Below are positions 26,268-36,018 of a stretch of 64,000 nucleotides of DNA, piece by piece. Position 1 is the first letter of the stretch. Each line of letters opens with the position of its first letter. Made by a program: the position numbers and the translations under genes. The notes under the pieces are model-generated. The model did no database searches, was not told the DNA's origin, and was given only the letters and a program-made list of their open reading frames with translations. This DNA is from CAZQQU01 sp964595625 (GTDB lineage: Bacteria; Bacteroidota; Bacteroidia; Flavobacteriales; Flavobacteriaceae), in the NCBI GenBank assembly GCA_964595625.1, contig CAZQQU010000009.1:1-64000 (forward strand). Reading direction: 5' to 3'.

Positions 26268-26275
26268 CAAAATTA
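26268..26275 (-). promoter_or_regulatory. Pirin gene minus-7 box
   Basis: TAATTTTG on the minus strand, predicted leader 14 nt. Confidence 0.45.
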
Positions 26276-26372
26276 CCACATTTTCCAGGCTATTACATTG
26301 ATGTATGATAAGAAAAAAATAGTGAAAAGCTATTTTTTCATACCTTAACAAAAATTTCAACCTCCGTTGTAT

Positions 26373-27272
26373 ATGGCTATTCGTATCATTGAAATACCCG
26401 AACAAGACCTAAAATGGATTGACCTCCAAAATCCAACTCCAGACGAACAACTATCCATCGCTAACCAATACGAGCTGGATTTATACACTTTATCAGACAG
26501 TATGGAGCCCAATCACCTCCCAAAGTTTGAAGAATTGCCGGGTATGAATTTTTTTATTGTTCGTATTCGGACTAAAAACACTCAGAAAATTGTCAACATC
26601 CAACAAATTTCGAGTAAAATCGCTTTTTTTTATAACGATCAGTTTTTGATTACCATACACAAAGGGAAAATACCGTTTATCGATGAAATAATTGAGAAAC
26701 ACATTGACACCAAGCGTCTTAAGACCATCAACAGCATTTTAATAAGAATTTTGAAAGAAGTTTTAATAACTTATGAAAATTCCTTGATGCAAATTTCTGA
26801 AGAACTCAACGAGTTTGAAGCCAATATACTTTTAAAAGACATCCCTCCTCATTCTTTGCAACACTTGTTTTATCTGAAAAACCGAGCCCATTTAAGCCGC
26901 CGCATGTTGGTTTTAACCGACGATGTATTGGATTCAATACAAGTCAAAAAACACGAAAAATCGGCCCTTCAGGATTTACGTGATCTACACACCAAACTCT
27001 TAGTTTTATATGACCAAATTCTAGAAGAAATCAGTAGTTTACAAAATATTTACATATCCATTTCTGCTCAAAAGACCAATGAAGTAATGAAAACCCTCAC
27101 GATATTTTCAATGTTTTTTTTACCGCTCACCTTCTTAGTTGGCATCTACGGTATGAATTTTCATTATATGCCCGAATTGCAATACCCCTGGGCTTATCCG
27201 GCATTTTTAGGGCTGATGGTACTGGTAGCGGTGGCCATTTATTGGTGGTTTAAACGAAAAAAGTGGATGTAA
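26373..27272 (+). CDS. CorA family magnesium transporter
   Basis: CorA pentamers carry Mg2+ or other divalent ions inward. The 299-aa protein has a long cytoplasmic alpha/beta domain, then two C-terminal membrane helices with the signature GMN in VGIYGMNFHY near residue 268. The ATG at 26373 is chosen over the TTG two codons upstream. The gene stands alone before queH. Confidence 0.95.
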   Translation: MAIRIIEIPEQDLKWIDLQNPTPDEQLSIANQYELDLYTLSDSMEPNHLPKFEELPGMNFFIVRIRTKNTQKIVNIQQISSKIAFFYNDQFLITIHKGKIPFIDEIIEKHIDTKRLKTINSILIRILKEVLITYENSLMQISEELNEFEANILLKDIPPHSLQHLFYLKNRAHLSRRMLVLTDDVLDSIQVKKHEKSALQDLRDLHTKLLVLYDQILEEISSLQNIYISISAQKTNEVMKTLTIFSMFFLPLTFLVGIYGMNFHYMPELQYPWAYPAFLGLMVLVAVAIYWWFKRKKWM

Positions 27273-27303
27273 AAAACGCTATGTTTTAAATACAAAACTT
27301 TTT

Positions 27304-27311
27304 TACCTTTG
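27304..27311 (+). promoter_or_regulatory. queH minus-7 box, predicting a leaderless mRNA
   Basis: TACCTTTG ends 5 nt before the ATG, so the predicted transcript start is 27316, the A of the start codon. Confidence 0.45.
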
Positions 27312-27315
27312 TGTT

Positions 27316-28011
27316 ATGAACAAATCCAACAACAATCCGCTAAGTATCCATAATTACAAGCGAGAGCAATTAGAGTTACCTAACCATGGTAAAAAACTAT
27401 TGTTGCACTCGTGTTGTGCTCCTTGTTCGGGAGAAGTTATGGAGGCCATTCAAGCTTCGGGTATAGAATATACTATTTACTTTTACAATCCCAATATACA
27501 CCCTTTAAAGGAGTACGAAATACGAAAAAATGAGAACATCCGGTTTGCTGAAAAACATGGAATTCCATTTATAGACGCAGATTACGACGTTGACAATTGG
27601 TTTGAACGTGCTCGAGGAATGGAAATGGAACCGGAACGAGGTATCCGGTGTACCATGTGTTTTGATATGCGTTTTGAACGTACCGCTTTATATGCATATG
27701 AAAATGGTTTTGATACCATTTCGAGTTCTTTAGGTATATCTCGGTGGAAAAATATGGAACAAATTAATGACTGTGGTATACGTGCCGCAGCCAAATACGA
27801 AGGAATTACTTATTGGACCTACAACTGGCGGAAGATGGGTGGTTCTGCCCGAATGTTAGAAATTAGCAAACGCGAAAAATTTTATATGCAAGAATATTGC
27901 GGTTGTGCGTATTCTTTACGGGATACCAACAACTGGCGGGTACAAAATAACCGCGAACGGATCAAGATTGGTAAAAAGTTTTATAGCGATGAAAACGATT
28001 CAGAAGAATAG
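27316..28011 (+). CDS. queH: Epoxyqueuosine reductase QueH
   Basis: QueH reduces epoxyqueuosine to queuosine in the tRNA wobble base. The 231-aa protein has the DUF208 cysteine set: LHSCCAPCSG near residues 31-39, RCTMCFDMR in the middle, and CGCAYS near the C-terminus, which bind an iron-sulfur cluster and a second metal. No other queuosine gene is adjacent. The mRNA may be leaderless. The 3' end lies 8 nt from the convergent folD. Confidence 0.95.
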   Translation: MNKSNNNPLSIHNYKREQLELPNHGKKLLLHSCCAPCSGEVMEAIQASGIEYTIYFYNPNIHPLKEYEIRKNENIRFAEKHGIPFIDADYDVDNWFERARGMEMEPERGIRCTMCFDMRFERTALYAYENGFDTISSSLGISRWKNMEQINDCGIRAAAKYEGITYWTYNWRKMGGSARMLEISKREKFYMQEYCGCAYSLRDTNNWRVQNNRERIKIGKKFYSDENDSEE

Positions 28012-28019
28012 CTTTCTGT

Positions 28020-28901
28020 TTAGCTTTGATTTTTAATTTGTCTTGCCAGTAGTGTATTTTTTAGTAACATCGCAATAGTCATAGGGCCTACACCGCCTGG
28101 AACGGGGGTAATGTAGGAAGCTTTTTTACTTACCTGTTCAAAATCCACATCCCCTTTAATCACATATCCTTTGGGGTGATTTTCATCGGTTACTCTGGTA
28201 ATACCTACATCAATGACTACCACACCTTCTTTAACCATATCAGCTTTTAAAAATTCGGGGATTCCCAAGGCAGTAATAACGATGTCCGCCTGTTGGGTGA
28301 TTTCGGAAATATTCTGTGTATGACTGTGTACGATAGTTACGGTAGCATCTCCGGGATAGCCTTTACGACTAAGCAATATGCTCAAAGGTTTACCCACAAT
28401 ATGACTGCGACCGATAACTACTACATTTTTTCCTCGAGTCGGTATTTGATAACGCTCTAGTAATTCGATGATTCCAAAGGGCGTAGCAGGTATAAAACTG
28501 GGCATTTCTAGAGCCATCTTACCAAAATTGGTGGGATGAAAACCATCGACATCCTTGTCAGCACGAATTGCCCATAATACTTTGTTACTATCTATGTGTT
28601 TAGGTAGAGGTAACTGAACTATAAATCCATCAATTTGGTCATCGTTATTTAGGGAATCTATTTTTCGTAAAAGTCCTTCCTCGGTAGTGTCCTCGGGAAG
28701 ATGAATCAAAGTCGACTCAAAGCCTACCCTTTCGCAGGCCTTGACTTTACTACCCACATAGGTTAAACTCGCCCCATTATTACCCACTAAGACCGCTGCC
28801 AAATGAGGAACTTTTTCACCCCGGCTTTTCATTTGATCTACCTCTACCGCTATTTCTTGTTTGATTTGGTCGGAGGTTTTTTTGCCGTCTAGTAACTCCA
28901 T
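28020..28901 (-). CDS. folD: Bifunctional methylenetetrahydrofolate dehydrogenase/cyclohydrolase FolD
   Basis: FolD interconverts 5,10-methylene-, methenyl- and 10-formyl-tetrahydrofolate with NADP. The 293-aa protein has YVGSKVKACERVG carrying the catalytic Lys, QLPLPKHID, the nucleotide-binding VVIGRSHIVGKPL, and the C-terminal TPVPGGVGPMTIAMLL. The length is normal. It lies 35 nt after ffh and may share its transcript. Confidence 0.98.
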   Translation of the reverse strand: MELLDGKKTSDQIKQEIAVEVDQMKSRGEKVPHLAAVLVGNNGASLTYVGSKVKACERVGFESTLIHLPEDTTEEGLLRKIDSLNNDDQIDGFIVQLPLPKHIDSNKVLWAIRADKDVDGFHPTNFGKMALEMPSFIPATPFGIIELLERYQIPTRGKNVVVIGRSHIVGKPLSILLSRKGYPGDATVTIVHSHTQNISEITQQADIVITALGIPEFLKADMVKEGVVVIDVGITRVTDENHPKGYVIKGDVDFEQVSKKASYITPVPGGVGPMTIAMLLKNTLLARQIKNQS

Positions 28902-28936
28902 AATAATTTTGATTAAAAGATAATATTTAGTGTAGG

Positions 28937-30265
28937 TTATTTCATTTTACTCATGGCTTGCATTAGTTTTTTTCCGCCTCCACCTTGCATCATTTTCATC
29001 ATTTTACTCATTTGGTCAAATTGTTTAAGTAGTTGATTCACTTGTTGCACAGTGGTTCCGCTACCTTTGGCAATTCGACTTTTACGGCTGCCATTGATTA
29101 GTGTGGGTTGTGTACGTTCTAAGGGGGTCATCGAATGAATAATAGCTTCGATATGTTTAAAAGAGTCATCGTCTATATCCACATCTTTGAGTGCTTTACC
29201 GGCACCGGGTATCATGCCAATAAGATCTTTCATGCTACCCATTTTTTTAATTTGTTGTATTTGATTGAGAAAATCGTCAAAACCAAATTGATTTTTAGCA
29301 ATTTTCTTTTGGAGTTTACGGGCTTCTTCCTCATCAAATTGAGCCTGTGCTCTTTCTACTAAAGAAACTACGTCTCCCATCCCTAAAATTCGATCGGCCA
29401 TTCGGGAAGGATGGAACACATCAATTGCGTCCATTTTCTCTCCCGTTCCAATAAACTTGATGGGTTTGTCAACCACCGTTTTAATCGAAAGAGCAGCTCC
29501 ACCTCGGGTATCCCCGTCCAGTTTGGTCAGTACTACCCCATCAAAATTAAGTCGATCGTTAAAAGCTTTAGCCGTATTTACGGCATCCTGACCGGTCATG
29601 GAATCAACTACAAAGAGGGTCTCTTGAGGTTGTATAGCCTGGTGGATTTGAGCAATTTCATTCATCATCTCTTCATCGACAGCCAAGCGCCCAGCGGTGT
29701 CTATAATAACCACATTAAAGCCGTTTTGTTTGGCATGCTTCAAAGCATTTTGGGCAATTTGAACCGGATTTTTATTTTCAGGTTCACTATACACCTCCAC
29801 ACCAATCTGACTACCTACCACGTGTAATTGATCAATAGCGGCCGGACGATATACGTCACCCGCCACTAATAAAGGTTTTTTGGACTTTTTAGTTTTTAAA
29901 AAGTTAGCCAACTTACCAGAAAAAGTTGTTTTACCACTCCCCTGCAAACCCGACATGAGAATCACCGACGGATTGCCACTCAAGTTAATCCCTTCGGTTT
30001 CACCACCCATCAGTTCGGTCAATTCATCTTTGACAATCTTGACCATCAATTGGCCTGGATGTAAAGTAGTCAATACATTTTGACCCAGGGCTTTTTCTTT
30101 CACCCGATTGGTAAAATCTTTCGCAATTTTGAAGTTGACGTCAGCATCAAGTAAGGCCCGGCGGACTTCTTTTAAAGTCTCAGCTACGTTGACCTCCGTA
30201 ATACTTCCGTGGCCTTTTAATACATGTAATGCTTTATCTAATTTATCGCTTAGGTTACTAAACAT
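28937..30265 (-). CDS. ffh: Signal recognition particle protein Ffh
   Basis: Ffh binds signal sequences on nascent chains and, with FtsY, delivers ribosomes to the Sec translocon. The 442-aa protein has the N and G domains (GLQGSGKTT, DTAGRLAVDEEM, TKLDGDTRGG) and the Met-rich M domain at the C-terminus (MSKMMKMMQGGGGKKL). The frame is open to 30358, but MFSNLSDKLDKAL at 30265 is chosen because the TAACTTTG box at 30287-30294 lies within the extension. folD follows. Confidence 0.97.
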   Translation of the reverse strand: MFSNLSDKLDKALHVLKGHGSITEVNVAETLKEVRRALLDADVNFKIAKDFTNRVKEKALGQNVLTTLHPGQLMVKIVKDELTELMGGETEGINLSGNPSVILMSGLQGSGKTTFSGKLANFLKTKKSKKPLLVAGDVYRPAAIDQLHVVGSQIGVEVYSEPENKNPVQIAQNALKHAKQNGFNVVIIDTAGRLAVDEEMMNEIAQIHQAIQPQETLFVVDSMTGQDAVNTAKAFNDRLNFDGVVLTKLDGDTRGGAALSIKTVVDKPIKFIGTGEKMDAIDVFHPSRMADRILGMGDVVSLVERAQAQFDEEEARKLQKKIAKNQFGFDDFLNQIQQIKKMGSMKDLIGMIPGAGKALKDVDIDDDSFKHIEAIIHSMTPLERTQPTLINGSRKSRIAKGSGTTVQQVNQLLKQFDQMSKMMKMMQGGGGKKLMQAMSKMK

Positions 30266-30286
30266 AATCGAAATTTTTTGAGACGG

Positions 30287-30294
30287 CAAAGTTA
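30287..30294 (-). promoter_or_regulatory. ffh minus-7 box
   Basis: TAACTTTG on the minus strand places transcription near 30282 and decides the ffh start at 30265, with a 17-nt leader. Confidence 0.55.
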
Positions 30295-30448
30295 CAAAAA
30301 TTTTAACGAGATTGGGGAAGTTACCCGGCGATTTTAAACGTAAAAACCCCCATAACAAAGCGATTCAATACAGTCTATATGTACGAAAGGTAAAATTTTC
30401 GCTGTAGCGAAATAAATTAAGAAAAAATTCTGGTTAAGCTCTTTGATT

Positions 30449-31690
30449 TTACTGATATAAAACCTGAAACCCAATTTTTTTAAAATCGTTCCAAAATTCA
30501 GGATAAGATTTAGCAACTACTCCTGCATCTTCAATAATTACTGGTCCTTTTAAAGCCAAAGGGGCAAAAGCCATTGCCATGCGGTGGTCTTGATAAGTAG
30601 AAACAGTGATGGGTAGTGAAGGAGCCTGCGTGTTATTTTTTATAGTTAAGCTGGTATCGGTTACAGTAACCTGAGCCCCCCACTTTTGAAGTTCTTGCAG
30701 TAAGGCAGTTAAGCGATCGGTTTCTTTAATTTTGAGGGTATGTAAACCGCTTAGCTGACAATCCACCCCCAAACCTAAGCAAGTTACTGCTAAAGTTTGT
30801 GCAATATCGGGATGGTCTTTTAAATCCATTTGGAAAAATTGGGGTACAGAATGGTGATTTTTCTTTTGAATATATACTGACTCATTCTCCCAGTGAGTAG
30901 TAACTCCAAACTGTTGATATATGGTAGGTAAAACAGCATCTCCTTGTAAACTATCAGGTTTAAATGATGTAAATTTTAAATTTATTTCGTGGGGACATAA
31001 AGCAACGGCACTGTAAAAATACGAGAGTGAAGACCAATCGGATTCTACTTCAAAAACTAACTCTTTGGGTGTCTTTAACGGAAAAACTTCGATGCTATTC
31101 GATTTTTTTTCTAGGTGAACTCCCAACTGTTGCAATAATGAAAGTGTCATTTCCAAATAGGGCTGGGAAGTCATTTCCCCTTCCAAAAAAAGTTGGATCC
31201 CTTGTGGTAAAGTGGGAGCAATCAACAGTAAGGCTGTTAGATACTGACTACTCACTCCGGCCTCTACGCTCACTGCTCGATGGGTGAGCGATTTGCCGAT
31301 AATTTGGATTGGGGGAAATCCTTGTTTTTCTAAATACTCAATTTCTGCCCCCAATTGTTTCAAGGCATCTACCAGTATTCTAATAGGACGTTGGCGCATA
31401 CGTTGGGAGCCGTCTAAAATAACTTTTCGACCTGGTTGAACAGCAAAATAGGCCGTTAAAAAACGCATCGCCGTACCCGCGTGATTAATATTTATGAGGT
31501 GGTTTGTAGTCTGAAGTGCCTGAGATATTAATTGGGTATCCTCACTATTTGAAATATTATGAATGGTTAACTCGGGGTAAAAGCGCTGTAACACCAACAA
31601 CCGATTGGATTCACTTTTAGAACCGGTGATGGAAATAGTAGCACCTGAAACCAAACGATTTACAACCGGCAAATACACATTCATAGTCAA
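30449..31690 (-). CDS. aroA: 3-phosphoshikimate 1-carboxyvinyltransferase (EPSP synthase)
   Basis: AroA joins shikimate-3-phosphate and PEP in the shikimate pathway. The 413-aa protein has the phosphate-binding SKSESNR near the N-terminus, NHAGTAMRF, RMRQRPIR, the catalytic LKIKETDRL and YQDHRMAMA. Overall similarity to E. coli AroA is modest, as for other Bacteroidota. A second ATG two codons in (31684) is equally possible. A DAHP synthase for the same pathway is at 40903. Confidence 0.95.
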   Translation of the reverse strand: MTMNVYLPVVNRLVSGATISITGSKSESNRLLVLQRFYPELTIHNISNSEDTQLISQALQTTNHLININHAGTAMRFLTAYFAVQPGRKVILDGSQRMRQRPIRILVDALKQLGAEIEYLEKQGFPPIQIIGKSLTHRAVSVEAGVSSQYLTALLLIAPTLPQGIQLFLEGEMTSQPYLEMTLSLLQQLGVHLEKKSNSIEVFPLKTPKELVFEVESDWSSLSYFYSAVALCPHEINLKFTSFKPDSLQGDAVLPTIYQQFGVTTHWENESVYIQKKNHHSVPQFFQMDLKDHPDIAQTLAVTCLGLGVDCQLSGLHTLKIKETDRLTALLQELQKWGAQVTVTDTSLTIKNNTQAPSLPITVSTYQDHRMAMAFAPLALKGPVIIEDAGVVAKSYPEFWNDFKKIGFQVLYQ

Positions 31691-31717
31691 AATAAATTGG
31701 AGGCAATAAGCTTTCCG

Positions 31718-32044
31718 TTATTTGAGTTTGGGATTATTTTGATGCCGGTCGTGGTCGCGTTTGGATTTTAGTTCCATTTTTTTGTAAAAAGCAGTTTCTA
31801 AATCCACTCCCGTTTGGTTGGCCAAACATAAAACCACAAACACCACATCGGCCAATTCTTCACCCAAGTCTTTTAAACGGTCGCTTTCCTTTTCACTTTG
31901 ATCTCCATAGCGACGCGCGATAATACGAGCCACTTCTCCTACCTCTTCGGTAAGTTGTGCCATATTAGTCAACTCGCTGAAGTAGCGAACCCCATGTTGT
32001 TTAATCCATTGATCAACGGCTAATTGCGCATTCTTAATATCCAC
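31718..32044 (-). CDS. MazG-like nucleotide pyrophosphohydrolase
   Basis: The 108-aa protein has the all-alpha NTP pyrophosphohydrolase motif EEVGEVARIIARR with the second half EELADVVFVVLCLANQ, giving the EExxE...ExxxD metal site. Such small MazG-like enzymes hydrolyse (d)NTPs, probably for housecleaning. It lies 27 nt before aroA and 5 nt after the DUF3857 gene, so it is probably part of a minus-strand operon. Confidence 0.93.
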   Translation of the reverse strand: MDIKNAQLAVDQWIKQHGVRYFSELTNMAQLTEEVGEVARIIARRYGDQSEKESDRLKDLGEELADVVFVVLCLANQTGVDLETAFYKKMELKSKRDHDRHQNNPKLK

Positions 32045-32049
32045 TATAA

Positions 32050-34065
32050 TTAAATTTTAGCTAACACTATTTTTTCATTCATTTTATCAATATAGGTCTG
32101 ATAAAACATTTTTAAATCTTCGTAAATTTCAGTGGGAATCAACGATTGATTAATAGTTTGCTGTAGCGAAACCTGTATTTGATTTCCTTGGTCTGAAATT
32201 AAAAACCGAAAGGTACCATAATTTCCTGGCATTTGTAAAGTGATATTGGAGGGTAATGACTCCACCCGATACCCTTCGGGAAGTGCAATATTCACCATAT
32301 ACCTATAATCTCTTGCAAATGAAAAATCTACTGGATAGATTCTTTTTTCAGCTTGAAAAATATTTTCTTTTTCAGTAAAAAATAAAATTGGATTCAAGTA
32401 AAGTTTATCAGCAATTTCTTCGACTAAATTATCACAACTAAAATCGTAGGACTCCACTAAATTTTGATAAACATTATTCACATTTTCAACTTCAAGATTT
32501 TCAGATTCAATCTGATACAATCGATCAATCATTGCCATTCGATTATCCTTATTTATCGAACCGTATTCTTCTCGATATAAATAACCGAAATGACCGGTAC
32601 GTTGAGACTTAACCGACCCCTTCAAGGTATGGGAGGCATCTATTTGGGCATTGACCAGTACGTTCAATCGAGCTTGTTCTTGTGAATTGTAGAGTTGAAC
32701 CCATTCTGAGGTTCCATTACTTCTAATTAAACGTCCTTGCCAATTGATAATTTCGGGATGCAACATTTGTGGTGCTAAATATTTTTTGGATGCGTCCATC
32801 AGCACCAGTTGGCCATTGACCATGGCTCCTGCTATCAGGTAATCAAATCCGTTAATAGTTGGGAACAAGGGAATACCGTTTGATTTGGTACTGATTAAAA
32901 TCGGATAAGCTTCAATACCGGCATTTTGCAGCATAGCAATGAGAATTAAGTTGATGTCGGCATTAGTACCAGTATTTTGTTTATAAGCCTGAGCCAAACC
33001 GTCATAGCTACCAATAGCTATATAGCCATTATGTGCCATTTTATTTTTGACAAATTCATAAATATTGACCAGTTTAGAAGGAGTATCTGTAGATTGGGCT
33101 AATAAGGCATCCAAATCACTTTTAAAATAACCACTTTTCTTTAGTTCTCCACCCAAGGATGCCCGGTCATTGAGAGATTTAGATACAGCATCCCAACTCA
33201 TGACATAATTTTCACCGGTGGACCCTGGAAACTTTGCATAAGCCAATTCAAACGATAACGCAGATTTATAATGGCTAGAATTAATGGCATAGGGCTCCTT
33301 TTCCATGGGAGGTACATTTTCCATTTCTATTAGGTAATTATTTTCTATAAAGTCTACTTCTCTCTCCGTAAATCTTTTTTCAGTGAAACCCGAATCATTC
33401 TGCAAGTTATTTCGCACTTTAAAATAAATTTTACGGTCAGTTTTTGTAGAGGTAACCGGAATGTTTAACCAACCTCTTTGGTGCAAATTATATTCAAAGT
33501 ATTCTGGAATAACTATTTGCACGTTCACTTTATTAATTGGAATCTCATCTTGTAAATCATAATAATCTATATATCTTACATAAGGAGAGTAAATAATATA
33601 GCTAAATTCAATGACACTACCTTCTTTAACGTTGGGCAAGGTGAGGGTTAATTCATCTTGATATCGGTGTTTTTGAGTTTTAAATATGCCGTTACTTCTC
33701 AAACGTTCTGACACTACTTTTCCATTATTTAAATTATAAGTAGCTCCTTTTTCATTTTTAACTTCCTCGTAACTACCTTCTGTTTTATTAATTTCTATTC
33801 TTTTGGTTGCCCAATCCATCCCTTTTTGATTGTATATTTTGATACGTTCAAAAACCTCTGTAACAAGTGTAAAACCCACATCGACGTTATAGTGAAAATT
33901 GGTTTTTACCTCGCGATACAAGATAGCCGCATCGGCTTCCGGATATTGAGGGTGTTGCTTTTCTTCAATTTCTTCCTTAGAAACCCTACCGTACCGGTAG
34001 TTTTGAGCAAAGGCTGATTGTAGTACCAGGAACAATCCTAGTACCAGAATGACGTTCCACTTCAT
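32050..34065 (-). CDS. DUF3857 protein with a degenerate transglutaminase domain
   Basis: The 671-aa protein starts with a signal peptide (VILVLGLFLVLQSAFAQ, cut after about residue 20), so it acts outside the cytoplasm. A DUF3857 N-terminal domain (about 60-220) is followed by a transglutaminase-like domain and a C-terminal beta-rich region. The catalytic Cys aligns with Asn in GTNADINLI near residue 370 and the His with Tyr (GFDYLIAG), so it is probably inactive, a binding protein. It sits 4 nt after its paralogue. Confidence 0.9.
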   Translation of the reverse strand: MKWNVILVLGLFLVLQSAFAQNYRYGRVSKEEIEEKQHPQYPEADAAILYREVKTNFHYNVDVGFTLVTEVFERIKIYNQKGMDWATKRIEINKTEGSYEEVKNEKGATYNLNNGKVVSERLRSNGIFKTQKHRYQDELTLTLPNVKEGSVIEFSYIIYSPYVRYIDYYDLQDEIPINKVNVQIVIPEYFEYNLHQRGWLNIPVTSTKTDRKIYFKVRNNLQNDSGFTEKRFTEREVDFIENNYLIEMENVPPMEKEPYAINSSHYKSALSFELAYAKFPGSTGENYVMSWDAVSKSLNDRASLGGELKKSGYFKSDLDALLAQSTDTPSKLVNIYEFVKNKMAHNGYIAIGSYDGLAQAYKQNTGTNADINLILIAMLQNAGIEAYPILISTKSNGIPLFPTINGFDYLIAGAMVNGQLVLMDASKKYLAPQMLHPEIINWQGRLIRSNGTSEWVQLYNSQEQARLNVLVNAQIDASHTLKGSVKSQRTGHFGYLYREEYGSINKDNRMAMIDRLYQIESENLEVENVNNVYQNLVESYDFSCDNLVEEIADKLYLNPILFFTEKENIFQAEKRIYPVDFSFARDYRYMVNIALPEGYRVESLPSNITLQMPGNYGTFRFLISDQGNQIQVSLQQTINQSLIPTEIYEDLKMFYQTYIDKMNEKIVLAKI

Positions 34066-34069
34066 ATTT

Positions 34070-35989
34070 TTAATTTGTTTTGGTTAATACAATTTTATTA
34101 GAATCATTTTTTACCACTTCCCGGTAAAATTCACGTAAATCATGATACTGATTGGGTTGAAAATCGCCTTCATGAGTGATAAATGTTCGGTGATACACTA
34201 AGGTATTATTACTTAAAGTATAGCGGGTTTGATAGCTACCAAAAGGAGTATTTAATGAAATCTCTTGCGGTATATGACTTACTTGGTATCCCTCCGGTAT
34301 TATAAAATCTACCGAATCAACAAAAGTATACCCGCGCATAATGCGAACGGGATGTTGCCGATCTGTATACCGTACCGGAGCACTTTCATACCGATTAAAA
34401 ACATTGGGTGAAAAGATTAAATCTTCACCGTTAAATAGTCCGTAATTAGAGCTTTCTAAATGTAATTCTTGGTGGTATTGAATAGTGTATTTATCGTTTT
34501 GGTGGTTGATTTGGTTTAGTTTTAAATGGTGTAAGTATCCCCATTTATTTCTGTAATATACCTGTAATTCTTTTTCGGAGGCCCGATCCAGTTCTAATAA
34601 ATTTCCGTAAGGATAACCATGGGTTTTCACAGTTACTTGCGCCGAAATCGAACCATCAGGTTTTAAGGTCACTGATGCCTGGGTCTGGGTAAGGTTTTCT
34701 TCGGTAGTATATTTACGAGTTTTAGCAATTTTTCCTCCCTCGGGCGTAATTATTACTACCGTTCGATTATCGGTTCCTTCCCCTACAAATCCTAAAGGGG
34801 CTAACGTAGAAGTACATTCCAAAAAGTAATCTTCTCCCTCTATGGGCACGGTTAATATCGCATGATTTCCTTGTAGAGTAACTATATCAGTATCAATATC
34901 ATGTATACTGTGATCCCTATACACTATGGTATAATAAGAGGGAATTCCTTGGCTTTCTAAGAGTGCCTTGGTGTAGTTAGTCAATCCTTTACAATCGCCG
35001 TAACTCAGGCGATCCACTTCTTCCGCTGAGGAGGGTTGCCAACCTCCTATACCAATTTGCACACTGATATAGCGCGTTTTTTGTTGTACATATTCGTAAA
35101 TACGTCGTACCTTTTCAAGAGTACTCTCTGTATCTTGTACTAAATAACTAATTTCTTGTACCGTTTTAGAGGGAAGTGTATTTCTACCATATAACAAACT
35201 CTCGTTGTGCCATTTAGCAAAATCATCCCAATCGTTAAGTTGCGTAGAGTTTTGGAAGAGATTAATTTTTTTAAGCGCAAACACCGAACGAGGAATGAGT
35301 TGCAGAATTCCCGGATGGTAAAATTCATATACGATAGCCGGAATGTTTTGGGCTTCAATTAAAAATTCAGTATCCGTATGAACCGGGGAATTGATATTAA
35401 ATTTCTCAAAATTATAGGTTTTGAAGTCGTAAGGAATCTGTTGGGGATTTCTAATTTTATAGGTCGAATTTTCTACACTTACGTGAAAAGAATTCATCGG
35501 CCTCCAACGCGGAATAAAAGCAGTGTTTTGGGTGGTGTATTCCACCTCAAATTCAAAAGTATAGGGATAGGAGTTTGCTACATACGAGGTATACATAATC
35601 TTGCTATCCGAATAGATGCCACCGCTCGAAACAGCACTTACCTCAGAAAAATCTTTTTTTCTAAATTTTTTGATTTCAGTTCCAGAAGCGTCATAGACTA
35701 CGGCGCTAATTTTTCGTATTTTTTTTGCCGGAGAAAAATGAATGTAATTGATGATTTCTGAATCCCCTAATTTATTGAATACGGTAACTACATGTTTAAT
35801 TTTCACTTCTGCTAAATCAAAACTTTTGATTTCAACATCTATTACATCCTCTCGAACTACTGCGTTAGAGTTAGATACCAAAGAAACAGGAATGGTAGAT
35901 ACCGGATAAGAAGACTGCGCTTGAAGTAGTCCACAATAAAGAATCCCTAATAAAATCCCAAATAACCTCATTGTAGTTTTGGGGGGCAA
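34070..35989 (-). CDS. DUF3857 protein with an intact transglutaminase Cys-His pair
   Basis: The 639-aa protein begins with a signal peptide (LLGILYCGLLQAQ, cut near residue 25), then DUF3857, then a transglutaminase-like domain with Cys in YGDCKGLTN and His in GNHAIL. The third residue is Glu in LECTS where Asp is usual. It may be a periplasmic or surface cysteine protease or cross-linker; the substrate is unknown. A second ATG at 35971 would shorten it by six residues. The degenerate paralogue follows 4 nt later. Confidence 0.9.
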   Translation of the reverse strand: MPPKTTMRLFGILLGILYCGLLQAQSSYPVSTIPVSLVSNSNAVVREDVIDVEIKSFDLAEVKIKHVVTVFNKLGDSEIINYIHFSPAKKIRKISAVVYDASGTEIKKFRKKDFSEVSAVSSGGIYSDSKIMYTSYVANSYPYTFEFEVEYTTQNTAFIPRWRPMNSFHVSVENSTYKIRNPQQIPYDFKTYNFEKFNINSPVHTDTEFLIEAQNIPAIVYEFYHPGILQLIPRSVFALKKINLFQNSTQLNDWDDFAKWHNESLLYGRNTLPSKTVQEISYLVQDTESTLEKVRRIYEYVQQKTRYISVQIGIGGWQPSSAEEVDRLSYGDCKGLTNYTKALLESQGIPSYYTIVYRDHSIHDIDTDIVTLQGNHAILTVPIEGEDYFLECTSTLAPLGFVGEGTDNRTVVIITPEGGKIAKTRKYTTEENLTQTQASVTLKPDGSISAQVTVKTHGYPYGNLLELDRASEKELQVYYRNKWGYLHHLKLNQINHQNDKYTIQYHQELHLESSNYGLFNGEDLIFSPNVFNRYESAPVRYTDRQHPVRIMRGYTFVDSVDFIIPEGYQVSHIPQEISLNTPFGSYQTRYTLSNNTLVYHRTFITHEGDFQPNQYHDLREFYREVVKNDSNKIVLTKTN

Positions 35990-36018
35990 GTTAAAAAAAT
36001 ATTAAGTTTATAAAAATA

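Noticed and set aside
30266..30358. N-terminal extension of ffh
   Set aside because: It contains the TAACTTTG minus-7 box, and MFSNLSDK is the family start.
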